Assembly (NCBI GenBank): GCA_029252405.1
Contig: JAQXBM010000008.1
Span: forward strand, 1 to 64,000
Reading direction: 5' to 3'
DNA length: 64,000 bases
Source: Crocinitomicaceae bacterium
Lineage (GTDB): Bacteria; Bacteroidota; Bacteroidia; Flavobacteriales_D; Crocinitomicaceae
Both the position numbers and the translations under genes were made by a program. Positions 1 through 7,979 of the stretch are shown here, piece after piece; the stretch's first letter is position 1, and every line of letters starts with the position of its first letter. The notes beneath the pieces are model-generated. The model worked only from the letters and a program-made list of their open reading frames with translations, was not told the origin of the DNA and ran no database searches.

Positions 1-1763
1 ATTTCAATATCTGAAACAAACTTTACGATATCTTGGTCTTCCATGCGTTTAAAGACACTAGACCTAAGTAACCTATGTTCGGATAACTCATCTGTAATAA
101 TCAAAAGCATCTTAGCAAACGTGGGATGCATAAAGTTAAGTTCGTCAATATCCAACTCATGATAAATCACCTCAGTAATACTTGTATCAAACTCTTCTTC
201 CTTACCATCATCGTTTAATTGCTTGTGAGTTAACGCCAGTGTTCCATATTTAACCAAAACACGCATGAGATCGTATTCATTATGATCAGCCAGAGGAGCA
301 CTTGGTTTTGCAGCTGGTGTTGGTGAATTACCATCGCGGTATTCTGGTGGAACATAATCCTCTGGTGGAAGATCAGGATGACCAGAACTAGAGCTTTGAG
401 TTGGTTGCGGAGTTGGTCGAGATCGAGCCGAACGCTTCATGTCCTGATCCAACTTCGCTTTTCGCAATTTGATCAACTCATTCGCCAAGACTTGTTCGCT
501 CATATCGAAACGCTGACCGATTGTCTGCATGTAAACACTTCGAGTAATTTGATCAGGAATTAAGGAAACCGACTGCACAATGTCTCGAATGAATTCTGCG
601 CGTTTGATCGGATCATCAGATTCGCCATTTGTCAAGATATCAGCCTTAAAAGAGATGAAATCTTGTGCATTATCTTTCAGGTATTCTTCCAGCTCGTTTG
701 TACTAACAGATTTCGAATACGAGTCCGGATCTTCACCCTCAGGGAAAAGAACGACCTTTACGTTCATTCCGTCCTCTAAAATGAGGTCAATTCCACGGAA
801 CGAAGCCTTGATTCCCGCCGCATCACCATCGTAAAGAATGGTCATGTTTTTGGTATATCGCTTCACCAATCGAATTTGTTCTTTCGTCAATGATGTTCCT
901 GAGGATGCAACTACATTCTTCACTCCCGCCTGATACATCGCAATCACATCCGTGTATCCCTCGCACAAAAAACACTGATCGTATTTGATGATATCTCCTT
1001 TCGAGTGATACAATCCATAGAGAATCTCACTCTTGTTGTAGATAATGCTCTCGGGCGAGTTGAAATATTTCGCAACTTTCTTATCGGTAATGAGCGTTCG
1101 ACCACCAAAACCAAGTACACGTCCTGAGACGCTGTGGATAGGAAAAATCACTCTTCCTCCGAAGAAGTCAAAGTAGCGATCGTCTTTGGTTTTTGTCAAA
1201 CCAACCTTCTCCATGTACTCCATCTTGTAGCCTTTGGCTAAGGCCGCATCGCTAAATCCTTTTCTTGAATTCAAGCAATACCCAAGTTCGAATTTTTCAA
1301 TAATGTCAGGTCGAAATCCGCGTTCTACGAAGTAGCTCATTCCAATTTTCTTGCCTTCATTTGAATTATGAAGGTTGTCTTTGAAGTGATCTCTTGCGAA
1401 CTCATTGATGACGTGCAAACTCTCTCGTTCCGAAATCGCTGCTAGTTCCTCGGGTGTTGCTGGCTTGTCTTCAGGAATTTGTACCCCGTATCTATCCGCC
1501 AACCAGCGCAAAGCTTCGGGATACGAATAATGCTCCTTCTCCATCAAAAAAGAAACAACATTCCCTCCTTTGCTCGTTGAAAAACACTTGAAAATTTGCT
1601 TCGCTGGAGAAACGACAAACGAAGGTGTTTTCTCATCCGTAAATGGGCTTAATCCTTTCAGATTGGAACCTGCTCTTTTGAGATTGACGAAATCACCAAT
1701 CACCTCCTCGATTCGAGCAGTTTGGATGATTTCATCTACTATATGTGCAGGTATTTTTGCCAT
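1..1763 (-). CDS. dnaG: DNA primase DnaG (C-terminus cut by window edge)
   Basis: Primase that makes RNA primers at the replication fork. The visible part is 587 codons from an ATG at 1763 with no stop before the edge. The N-terminal domain (about residues 1-100) is the CHC2-type fold, but the usual CPFH and CxxC zinc ligands read SPFT and CFST, so three of four ligands are missing, a variant I recall from flavobacterial primases. The TOPRIM core is clear (CEGYTDVIAMY, then LYDGDAAG), followed by a Pro/Ser-rich linker and the start of the helicase-interaction region. The ATG overlaps the stop of the upstream gene by one base (TAATG), so the two are translationally coupled in an operon with a polyprenyl synthase. 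Confidence 0.95.
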   Translation of the reverse strand, partial: MAKIPAHIVDEIIQTARIEEVIGDFVNLKRAGSNLKGLSPFTDEKTPSFVVSPAKQIFKCFSTSKGGNVVSFLMEKEHYSYPEALRWLADRYGVQIPEDKPATPEELAAISERESLHVINEFARDHFKDNLHNSNEGKKIGMSYFVERGFRPDIIEKFELGYCLNSRKGFSDAALAKGYKMEYMEKVGLTKTKDDRYFDFFGGRVIFPIHSVSGRVLGFGGRTLITDKKVAKYFNSPESIIYNKSEILYGLYHSKGDIIKYDQCFLCEGYTDVIAMYQAGVKNVVASSGTSLTKEQIRLVKRYTKNMTILYDGDAAGIKASFRGIDLILEDGMNVKVVLFPEGEDPDSYSKSVSTNELEEYLKDNAQDFISFKADILTNGESDDPIKRAEFIRDIVQSVSLIPDQITRSVYMQTIGQRFDMSEQVLANELIKLRKAKLDQDMKRSARSRPTPQPTQSSSSGHPDLPPEDYVPPEYRDGNSPTPAAKPSAPLADHNEYDLMRVLVKYGTLALTHKQLNDDGKEEEFDTSITEVIYHELDIDELNFMHPTFAKMLLIITDELSEHRLLRSSVFKRMEDQDIVKFVSDIE

Positions 1764-2425
1764 TAACTATTAAATTCTTTGATGCTCGAGCGAATACCGC
1801 TTTCAGTATATTCAACCCATTCGCCGACCTGTTTGTCGTTTTTATAATTTCCTGTGCGCTTTATTATTCCCGTTTTGTATCGCTGAAAGAAAACGCCGTG
1901 TTTCAATCCATCGCGGTATTCCATCATGGAAAGATGAACTCCATTTTCCGAGTAGTAGTCCCAAACGCCTTGACGTTGTTCCTGTTCGTCCAACAACCCT
2001 TTGAGTTTAACTTTGGTTCCATCAGCATAATACTCCGTATAAATTCCCTTTGTGATGTTTACGAGCGGGTTTTCCATTTTGGCATTCGCCTGCTTCTGAA
2101 CACTATTGTTCGAAAGCTTCGTTATTTCCTCATCTGGAATAAGAATATTGTACTTATCTGCCAGCCATCTCAGCGCTTCAGGATAACTCATTTGTTCCTT
2201 TTCCATCAGAAAAGTTACAACCTTCCCGCCTTTTCCTGATTTGAAACACTTATAAATTTGCTTCGAAGGTGAAACGGTAAAAGAAGGTTTTGTTTCATCC
2301 GTGAAGGGACTCAGACCTTTTAAATTGGCTCCTGCGCGTTTGAGCGTAATAAAATCACCAATCACCTCCTCGATTCGAGCAGTTTGAAGGATTTCATCTA
2401 CAATATGTGCAGGTATTTTCGCCAA
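1763..2425 (-). CDS. Chimeric protein: DnaG N-terminal domain fused to MORN-like repeats
   Basis: 220 residues. Residues 1-100 are a near-copy of the neighbouring primase N-terminus (both contain AHIVDEI, TARIEEVIGDF, LKGLSPFTDE and YPEALRWLAD), but the TOPRIM core is absent. Residues about 110-215 are MORN-like repeats homologous to the upstream lipoprotein (shared TEYY, SM.EYR, TG.YK.D.QVG). The start is a TTG directly after the upstream TAA (TAATTG), where dnaG has TAATG. There is no signal peptide, so unlike the lipoprotein it should be cytosolic. The order lipoprotein - chimera - dnaG is what one tandem duplication spanning the lipoprotein 3' half and the dnaG 5' end would produce. The function is unknown; it could bind DNA or replication partners, or be a by-product. 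The frame is open throughout, so it is not an obvious pseudogene. Confidence 0.85.
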   Translation of the reverse strand: MAKIPAHIVDEILQTARIEEVIGDFITLKRAGANLKGLSPFTDETKPSFTVSPSKQIYKCFKSGKGGKVVTFLMEKEQMSYPEALRWLADKYNILIPDEEITKLSNNSVQKQANAKMENPLVNITKGIYTEYYADGTKVKLKGLLDEQEQRQGVWDYYSENGVHLSMMEYRDGLKHGVFFQRYKTGIIKRTGNYKNDKQVGEWVEYTESGIRSSIKEFNS

Positions 2426-2854
2426 TTATTTTCTCAATTTATTGTTGAGTTCAGTGTAGTTGGTGCTGTCCAACAGCTTTCCACTTATGTCATACGTTTT
2501 CCAAATTCCCACTTGAATATCATCTTTGTATTCGCCAGTATAATGAACCGCGCCGTTCGGAAATTTCTTCAGAGAAACCCCATTTCGGATTCCATGGCGG
2601 TACTCAGTCATGGATATTTGTGCTCCATTCTCATCATAAAAATACCAAATCCCATCTCGACGACCTTCCGCATCTTGGCGACCTTGAAATTTTATTTTCT
2701 TCTTCCCAGGATAGTACTCCGTGAACTTCCCGTTTTTGGTTTCAGTTAAGACTTCTTCTTTCACAGGCTCTTCAACAACAGGCCTCTTTTTTTCCTCTTC
2801 TTCTCCACAAGCAATCAGAATACTGAGTGCGCAAAACATTGCTAAGTATTTCAT
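2426..2854 (-). CDS. MORN-like repeat lipoprotein
   Basis: 142 residues with a lipoprotein signal peptide (hydrophobic stretch then ILIACGEEEE, Cys at about 16) and an acidic/lysine linker. The rest is about four MORN-variant repeats of the YwqK type (TEYYPGKKK, YDENGAQISM, FPNGAVHYTGEYKDD, YDISGKLL). Such proteins in Bacteroidota are mostly uncharacterised envelope proteins. It lies 3 bp after the polyprenyl synthase gene and abuts the chimeric gene, so it is probably in one operon with both. Its C-terminal repeats appear to have donated the second half of the chimera at 1763-2425. Confidence 0.85.
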   Translation of the reverse strand: MKYLAMFCALSILIACGEEEEKKRPVVEEPVKEEVLTETKNGKFTEYYPGKKKIKFQGRQDAEGRRDGIWYFYDENGAQISMTEYRHGIRNGVSLKKFPNGAVHYTGEYKDDIQVGIWKTYDISGKLLDSTNYTELNNKLRK

Positions 2855-2857
2855 GTG

Positions 2858-3829
2858 TTATTTTTTTCGATTCGTTGTGTATTCCACCAATCCAATCAAC
2901 GCCGTTTTTGAATCTGAATCTGGAATATCCTTGAGCAAATCCAATGCAGTTTGTTTGAATTCGAGCATCTTTTTGTGTGCATAATCGATTCCGCCGTGTT
3001 CAATGACCAACTTTACGGCTCGCTGCACCTTCTTTGGATTTTCGTTGTGTCGTTTCACAATGTTGATCAACTCTTTTCGCACTTCTTTGCTCGAGTTATT
3101 CAACACGTAAATCAACGGCAAAGTCATTTTTCGTTCCCGAATATCCAGTCCTGTTGGTTTTCCAATATTTCCCGGTTCTCCGTAATCGAAAATGTCGTCT
3201 TTCAATTGAAATGCCAATCCGATTGTTTCTCCGAAAATGCGCATGTTCTCAGTTTGATCGAGACGATCGACGCTAATGGCTCCCGCTTCACAACAAGTAG
3301 CAATTAATGATGCTGTTTTCTGACGAATTACTTCGTAATACACTTCTTCAGTGATGTCCAACTTTCGCGCTTTCTCAATCTGGAGCAATTCTCCTTCAGA
3401 CATTTCGCGAACTGCGCGAGCAACAACAGCCAATAATTTCGGATTCTCCCGCTCAATTGAGAGGAGTAAAATTTTGGAGAGCATGTAATCACCAACGAGA
3501 ACCGCAATTTTGTTCTTCCACAATGCATTCACTGAAAAGAATCCACGGCGTTCGTTCGCATCATCGACAACATCATCGTGAACGAGAGACGCTGTGTGTA
3601 GAAGCTCAACGAGATTGGCAGCATCGTAGGTCTTGTCTGAAACTTCACCTAGCATCTTCGCTGACAGAAAAATAAAGAGCGGACGCATTTGCTTGCCCTT
3701 ACGTTTAATGATGTAGTGCGTAACCTTGTCCAAAAGCGGCGCCTGCGACTTCATGCTTTCGCGAAAACGATCTTCGAATTCACTCATTTCAGCCTGGACT
3801 GGAGCAATTATTTGGTCTACTGTCATCAT
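2858..3829 (-). CDS. Polyprenyl diphosphate synthase (trans-prenyltransferase)
   Basis: Condenses isopentenyl diphosphate with allylic diphosphates to build long prenyl chains, probably the menaquinone side chain. About 323 residues, the normal family length. Both Asp-rich magnesium-binding motifs are present: LVHDDVVDD near residue 85 and FQLKDDIFDY near 210. KRKGKQMRPLF near 43 is the usual diphosphate-binding Lys/Arg region. ATG codons lie at 3829 and 3826; a TTG at 3832 is less likely because a TAnnTTTG promoter element sits just upstream. First gene of the operon leading to dnaG. The chain length (IspB-like or other) cannot be told from the motifs. Confidence 0.93.
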   Translation of the reverse strand: MMTVDQIIAPVQAEMSEFEDRFRESMKSQAPLLDKVTHYIIKRKGKQMRPLFIFLSAKMLGEVSDKTYDAANLVELLHTASLVHDDVVDDANERRGFFSVNALWKNKIAVLVGDYMLSKILLLSIERENPKLLAVVARAVREMSEGELLQIEKARKLDITEEVYYEVIRQKTASLIATCCEAGAISVDRLDQTENMRIFGETIGLAFQLKDDIFDYGEPGNIGKPTGLDIRERKMTLPLIYVLNNSSKEVRKELINIVKRHNENPKKVQRAVKLVIEHGGIDYAHKKMLEFKQTALDLLKDIPDSDSKTALIGLVEYTTNRKK

Positions 3830-3834
3830 CAATA

Positions 3835-3842
3835 CAAATATA
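3835..3842 (-). promoter_or_regulatory. Putative -7 promoter element of the polyprenyl synthase-dnaG operon
   Basis: On the minus strand this reads TATATTTG, an exact match to the Bacteroidota -7 consensus TAnnTTTG. It ends 5 bp before the ATG at 3829, implying a very short or absent 5' leader. No convincing TTTG -33 box is seen. Confidence 0.5.
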
Positions 3843-3943
3843 ACTGGAATCTCCGATCATACGATGATCTGAGGGTTCGATTGTCTCATTTAGTTGAGAT
3901 GCCGATTCAGGTGGGTGGATTAAGGATTAGTTGGATTCGGCAC

Positions 3944-3960
3944 TTCGACTACGCTCAGTG
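3944..3960. repeat. Single half-copy of a dispersed TTCGACTCCGCTCA-type repeat
   Basis: The sequence TTCGACTACGCTCAGTG lies in the 149-bp gap between rlmN and the polyprenyl synthase gene. It matches, with one change, the left arm of the inverted repeats at 26275-26330 and 54596-54682. No right arm is present here, so this is a relic or a shortened form. Confidence 0.5.
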
Positions 3961-3981
3961 AAATCCAGCCTATTCTTCGGA

Positions 3982-5055
3982 TTATTTGAGCACGCGCTCG
4001 TCCTTCTTAATCGCTTTGTTCTTATTCGCAAGTTGACCACAGGCCGCATCGATGTCTTTTCCACGACTACGTCGAACGTTGACGATCAGATTTCTTGCTT
4101 CCAAGAATGCTGCGAAATCATCTACTTTTTTGACGTCTGCCTGCTGGAATTCACCATCGTCGATTGGGTTGTATTCGATGATATTGATCTTACACGGAAC
4201 GCATTTGGCAAAATTGGCAAGGTCTCGAGCATCTTCAATTCCATCGTTGAAATCCTTGAAAATAATGTACTCAAACGTGACGCGCGTTCCAGTTCTCTCA
4301 TGGAAATAGACCAATGCTTCCCTCAACGCTTCAAGGTTGTTGCTTTCATTGATCTCCATGATTTTATCGCGCTTATCGTCGTCGGCTGCGTGCAGAGAAA
4401 GTGCGAGGTTGAATTTCACCTCATCGTCACCCAATTTTTTGATCATTTTTGCAATCCCAGCTGTTGAAACTGTAATTCGCTTGGGTGACATTCCCAATCC
4501 TTCAGACGAACAAATCAATTCCGTCGATCGCAACATTTCCTTGTAGTTGAGAAGTGGTTCTCCCATCCCCATGTACACAATGTTCGTAAGTGGTGTATCG
4601 TATCTCGATTCCGCTTGATTTTTCAAATATGCTACTTGATCGACCATTTCGCCTGCGGTTAGATTTCGCATGAGTTTCAATCGACCTGTAGCGCAAAATT
4701 TACAGGCGAGACTACATCCAACTTGAGAAGAAATACACGCTGTGGTTCTCGATCGCGTTGGAATCAAAACACCCTCAACTACTCGGTTATCGTAGGTTGT
4801 GAATGCACATTTGATTGTTTTATCCGAACTAATTTGCTGATCTTGCAGCTCGATTCGTTCTATAGAAAAGTGCTGATCCAATTGCTCGCGAAGAGATTTT
4901 CCCACGTTCGACATTTCTTCGAAAGAACCTGCGTTCTTTTGCCAAAGCCATTCATGAATTTGCTTCGCACGAAACGATTTCTCGCCCATTTCTGTTAGGG
5001 CAGATTTCAATTCCTCCAAAGAGAGCGATCGGATATTTTTCTTGGTACTTGTCAT
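3982..5055 (-). CDS. rlmN: 23S rRNA (A2503-C2)/tRNA (A37-C2) methyltransferase RlmN
   Basis: Radical-SAM enzyme that methylates C2 of adenosine in 23S rRNA and some tRNAs. 357 residues from the ATG at 5055. The cluster motif CSLACKFCATG (Cys114, 118, 121) follows the family signature ACISSQVG. The methyl-carrying Cys is in DAACGQLA near the C-terminus, and the GMGEPLLN and SLHAADD motifs are present. A TTG 12 bp further upstream is open, but it lies inside a perfect TAnnTTTG promoter element, so the ATG is preferred. Single-gene unit. Confidence 0.96.
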   Translation of the reverse strand: MTSTKKNIRSLSLEELKSALTEMGEKSFRAKQIHEWLWQKNAGSFEEMSNVGKSLREQLDQHFSIERIELQDQQISSDKTIKCAFTTYDNRVVEGVLIPTRSRTTACISSQVGCSLACKFCATGRLKLMRNLTAGEMVDQVAYLKNQAESRYDTPLTNIVYMGMGEPLLNYKEMLRSTELICSSEGLGMSPKRITVSTAGIAKMIKKLGDDEVKFNLALSLHAADDDKRDKIMEINESNNLEALREALVYFHERTGTRVTFEYIIFKDFNDGIEDARDLANFAKCVPCKINIIEYNPIDDGEFQQADVKKVDDFAAFLEARNLIVNVRRSRGKDIDAACGQLANKNKAIKKDERVLK

Positions 5056-5064
5056 TTCTTGCTG

Positions 5065-5072
5065 CAAAGATA
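5065..5072 (-). promoter_or_regulatory. Putative -7 promoter element of rlmN
   Basis: Minus-strand TATCTTTG matches TAnnTTTG exactly and ends 9 bp before the rlmN ATG, so transcription would begin only a few bases upstream of the start codon. Confidence 0.5.
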
Positions 5073-5133
5073 CTCAATTCGTCAGTTCTCCCCCAAAACA
5101 AACCCATTCGAATCGTTTCAATCGCTGAACGTG

Positions 5134-5805
5134 TTAATACTTCAAAGGGATATCGACCAATTCCTTTTGCAAAGCAAGTACGACAAGGCCTGCAACATTT
5201 TTACAGTCCAGCTTCAACAAAAGATTGTTTCGATGACCATCAACAGTGCGGGGACTGATGAATAATTTCTCGGCAATTTCCGGAGCTGAATACTGCTCGC
5301 AAATTAATTGCAAGACCTCTGTTTCCCTTTTTGAAAGCTGAGTTGAGAATTCAATTTTCTCCTTTTTCTTCGAGATCAAGTTTTCGCGAATAATTTCCAT
5401 TACTTCATCTCCATAATGAAACCCTTTCGAATGAACTGCTCGAATCGTTTCTACAACTGTGGCGGGTTGAGAGTTTTTAGGCAAATAAGCCACTGCAGAT
5501 AATTCAATCATGTTGATCACAAATGCGCGACTAAAATGAGTGGATAGAACAATGATCTTCACTTCTGGGAAGTCCTGTCGAATAACCTTCGCTACTTCAA
5601 TCCCATTCATCTCGGGCATTTTCAAATCTAGCAGGAGAATATCGGGTAGTTCGGTCGCATTCTTCAATTGATTGATTAAATCCAAGCCATTCTCAGATTC
5701 CATACTCACATTGATTCCTTCGTAGCCATTCAATAATAATTTCATTCCTTTTCGGAACAATAATTCGTCATCTGTAATCGCGAGTTGAATTGTTTTTGCT
5801 TCCAT
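5134..5805 (-). CDS. LuxR/NarL-family response regulator
   Basis: 223 residues. An N-terminal receiver domain has acidic residues ITDDE, phospho-acceptor Asp60 in ILLLDLKMPEMNG, the switch residue in VLSTH and Lys in YLPKNSQ. A C-terminal LuxR-type helix-turn-helix follows (LSKRETEVLQLI, IAEKLFISPRTVDGHRNN). It should be phosphorylated by the kinase encoded 11 bp upstream and bind DNA as a dimer. Last gene of a four-gene operon with the kinase, a multi-TM protein and a lipoprotein. Confidence 0.93.
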   Translation of the reverse strand: MEAKTIQLAITDDELLFRKGMKLLLNGYEGINVSMESENGLDLINQLKNATELPDILLLDLKMPEMNGIEVAKVIRQDFPEVKIIVLSTHFSRAFVINMIELSAVAYLPKNSQPATVVETIRAVHSKGFHYGDEVMEIIRENLISKKKEKIEFSTQLSKRETEVLQLICEQYSAPEIAEKLFISPRTVDGHRNNLLLKLDCKNVAGLVVLALQKELVDIPLKY

Positions 5806-5816
5806 AGGTTCTATAA

Positions 5817-6563
5817 TTAGACCAAGGTATTGGTCAATTCGATATTCATTTGAACTCCTTCTCCTAGAGCCGATTGATGCGTGAAGTCAGCGTTAATCAT
5901 TTGCAATCTGCTCTCTATATTTTTCATTCCTAACCCTTTTTTACCGTCTTGTTTATCAGGGTTAAAACCAACTCCATCATCCGAATAGCTCAGTTTCAAA
6001 TTGGCCTCGTCAATCTGTAAGTTTATTGAAACTTTACTTGCTTGTCCATGTTTCATCGAGTTGTTACTGAGCTCTTGAATTACTCTGAATAAATTCAATT
6101 CGACCAGTTTGTCTGCAATGGCTGTTTCTCCATCAACTATGACTTCAATCTGAATTCCACCCAAACGGTTAACATTGTATTGAAATTCTCGAATCGCCTC
6201 TACCAGTCCAAATTCCTCCAATGTTGGCGGAAGTAAATCGTGCGAAATAAGCCGAGTAGAATCTATCGTTGTATGGATAACCGACTCTACCTCATCGGTA
6301 ATTTCAGTCACATCGGTCTCGTTTAAGCTAACATCTTTGAGTCGATAAATATTCAACAAAATGACGTTGAGTTTTGACCCAATGGCATCGTGTAAATCGC
6401 GTGCGATTCGTTTCCTTTCTTCCTCTTGTGTTAGAATCGTGCTGTGCAGTAGTTCTTCTTGATTTTGCATCTTCTCTCTCAAAATTTTCTTCTGAGAATA
6501 CGAGGCAAATATGACGAAAGCAAGAGCGAAAGCGAGCATAATAAGTATGCCAGCAGCAATCAT
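5817..6563 (-). CDS. Sensor histidine kinase (HisKA_3 type, NarL/DegS class)
   Basis: 248 residues from the ATG at 6563. One N-terminal TM helix (about residues 2-22), a short coiled coil, the dimerisation/phospho-acceptor motif EEERKRIARDLHDAIG with His58, and a C-terminal HATPase_c domain (VIQELSNNSMKHG N-box, DDGVGFNP G1, KGLGMKNIESR G2). It has no sensor domain of its own. The ATG overlaps the stop of the upstream membrane protein as ATGA, which argues for this start over ATG 6599 and the TTG at 6656. The coupling suggests the upstream membrane protein supplies the input. Confidence 0.9.
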   Translation of the reverse strand: MIAAGILIMLAFALAFVIFASYSQKKILREKMQNQEELLHSTILTQEEERKRIARDLHDAIGSKLNVILLNIYRLKDVSLNETDVTEITDEVESVIHTTIDSTRLISHDLLPPTLEEFGLVEAIREFQYNVNRLGGIQIEVIVDGETAIADKLVELNLFRVIQELSNNSMKHGQASKVSINLQIDEANLKLSYSDDGVGFNPDKQDGKKGLGMKNIESRLQMINADFTHQSALGEGVQMNIELTNTLV

Positions 6564-7240
6564 TGGGACGAGGGTATTTTCCTGTAGTACGCCATCCATA
6601 AAGCAGTGAATATCAGTAATTGAAAAACTAGATTTAAAAAGCCGTTGAAGGTCCAAAAAATGACGTAGATTTCTTCATTCCAAAAGGAAATACGGCTGAA
6701 CATAAATATAAACAAACTTCCCGAGTAGTATGTGATTATCGCTGAATTGATCAACCTGATACTTTTGAATCTAGCGGTATTCAAACTCCTTTGTTCGACA
6801 AGGTTGAAGAAGTAAACAATCGCGTAAAAGATCAAAATAATTTGCACTCCACTTTTCGCTAAGGTGTTGAACTTAAGAATCGACTGAATGAAGATTGAAT
6901 TGTAAATAATCAGCAATGAAACCACTGAAATGAAGTACCAAAACACTTTCTGAAAAATCGCTTTATCTGCAAATACGCTTTTAAAGTAGAAAGAGAGTAG
7001 AATGAATTCAACCAGCGTATAAAGGTGCAGCAAGGGCAAATTATTGAGCCCGACATATTGGAAAATTAGCGCTGATACTTCAATTGCGAAATTGAACAAC
7101 ACAAAATAAAACAACCGTCGAAAAGGAAGGTCCAAGTGCTTAAATTTCAACGCAAAAAACAACACATTCAGCCCCAACACAACAAGTACGAGATTTGCCG
7201 CGTAAAGATTAAGCTGATTTAATAGTGTGTTTGATACCAT
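6560..7240 (-). CDS. Multi-TM integral membrane protein coupled to a histidine kinase
   Basis: 226 residues, almost entirely hydrophobic, with about six to seven predicted TM segments (LVLVVLGLNVLFFAL, LFYFVLFNFAIEVSALI, VFWYFISVVSLLIIY and others). I do not recognise a named family. Its last codons overlap the kinase start as ATGA, and the kinase has only a single TM anchor, so a role as a separate membrane sensor subunit is a reasonable inference. A generic membrane protein is the alternative. Confidence 0.75.
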   Translation of the reverse strand: MVSNTLLNQLNLYAANLVLVVLGLNVLFFALKFKHLDLPFRRLFYFVLFNFAIEVSALIFQYVGLNNLPLLHLYTLVEFILLSFYFKSVFADKAIFQKVFWYFISVVSLLIIYNSIFIQSILKFNTLAKSGVQIILIFYAIVYFFNLVEQRSLNTARFKSIRLINSAIITYYSGSLFIFMFSRISFWNEEIYVIFWTFNGFLNLVFQLLIFTALWMAYYRKIPSSQ

Positions 7241-7269
7241 TGGAATTTCGATTTCGACGGTTGATTAGA

Positions 7270-7770
7270 CTATAATTCTGCTGGTGGCATCCATGAAGGA
7301 CAGGATGTTGGACAAGGCCGAGTGAAGTTGAAGAACAATAAGGTCGTATCTGCTTCTTCCTTGTATGACTCTAAGCAAAAGATAACTTCTGCATGTCCTG
7401 ACTCCTTCGTTCCCTTAATTCCCGTCATGGTGTAGATTCGATTCACCTCACCTAAGCTTTCCAAGCTATCGGACCAGCGCAAAATTCGTCTGAGTTCAAC
7501 CAACTCCACCTCTGCTCCATGAGCCAGAATGCTCTTACTATTTCGAAAAGCTGCGCTCTCATTATCAACTAGACTGTCGCTTAACTCATCAACGTATTCT
7601 GCGTACCGATTGATGCGAGCTTTAGCTGTTTGTTCGGTTAATTGAAAAACGTACGAGCCATCGCGGGGAGCTTCCTCAAATTCGCGTTCCTTTTCCTGCG
7701 CTTCCTGGCAAGAAAAAAGAGTAATGATTCCAAAAAGGATGCTAATAGAGTAAATTGTTACTGTTTTCAT
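7270..7770 (-). CDS. Hypothetical lipoprotein heading a two-component operon
   Basis: 166 residues. The signal peptide has a lipobox-like ITLFSCQEAQE (Cys about 21), followed by an acidic segment. The rest has no domain I recognise; it contains VFQLTEQTAKARI and a C-terminal CPTSCPSW motif. It lies 29 bp upstream of the membrane-protein/kinase/regulator genes on the same strand, so it may be an envelope-side accessory of that signalling system. Confidence 0.75.
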   Translation of the reverse strand: MKTVTIYSISILFGIITLFSCQEAQEKEREFEEAPRDGSYVFQLTEQTAKARINRYAEYVDELSDSLVDNESAAFRNSKSILAHGAEVELVELRRILRWSDSLESLGEVNRIYTMTGIKGTKESGHAEVIFCLESYKEEADTTLLFFNFTRPCPTSCPSWMPPAEL

Positions 7771-7979
7771 AGTGATAGTTTTTGTTTAATCGAACTTACT
7801 CATTATATCTTCAGTCACCATGTGCAAAGCCTGAAATCATGTATTTGTACCCGTGAAATCAGGTTGATCAACCTAGTCGATTCTTTGAGCTAAGAACATG
7901 GCACCACATTTTCCTTAGAACTTGAGATACTGAATCATTCTCTTTTCCGTTTCAACAAACAAATAGCTATCTTTTGTCC

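Noticed and set aside
1745-2239. 164-codon plus-strand frame opposite the DnaG-MORN chimera
   Set aside because: It is the complement of a coding gene with clear homology on the minus strand; its product has no recognisable domain.
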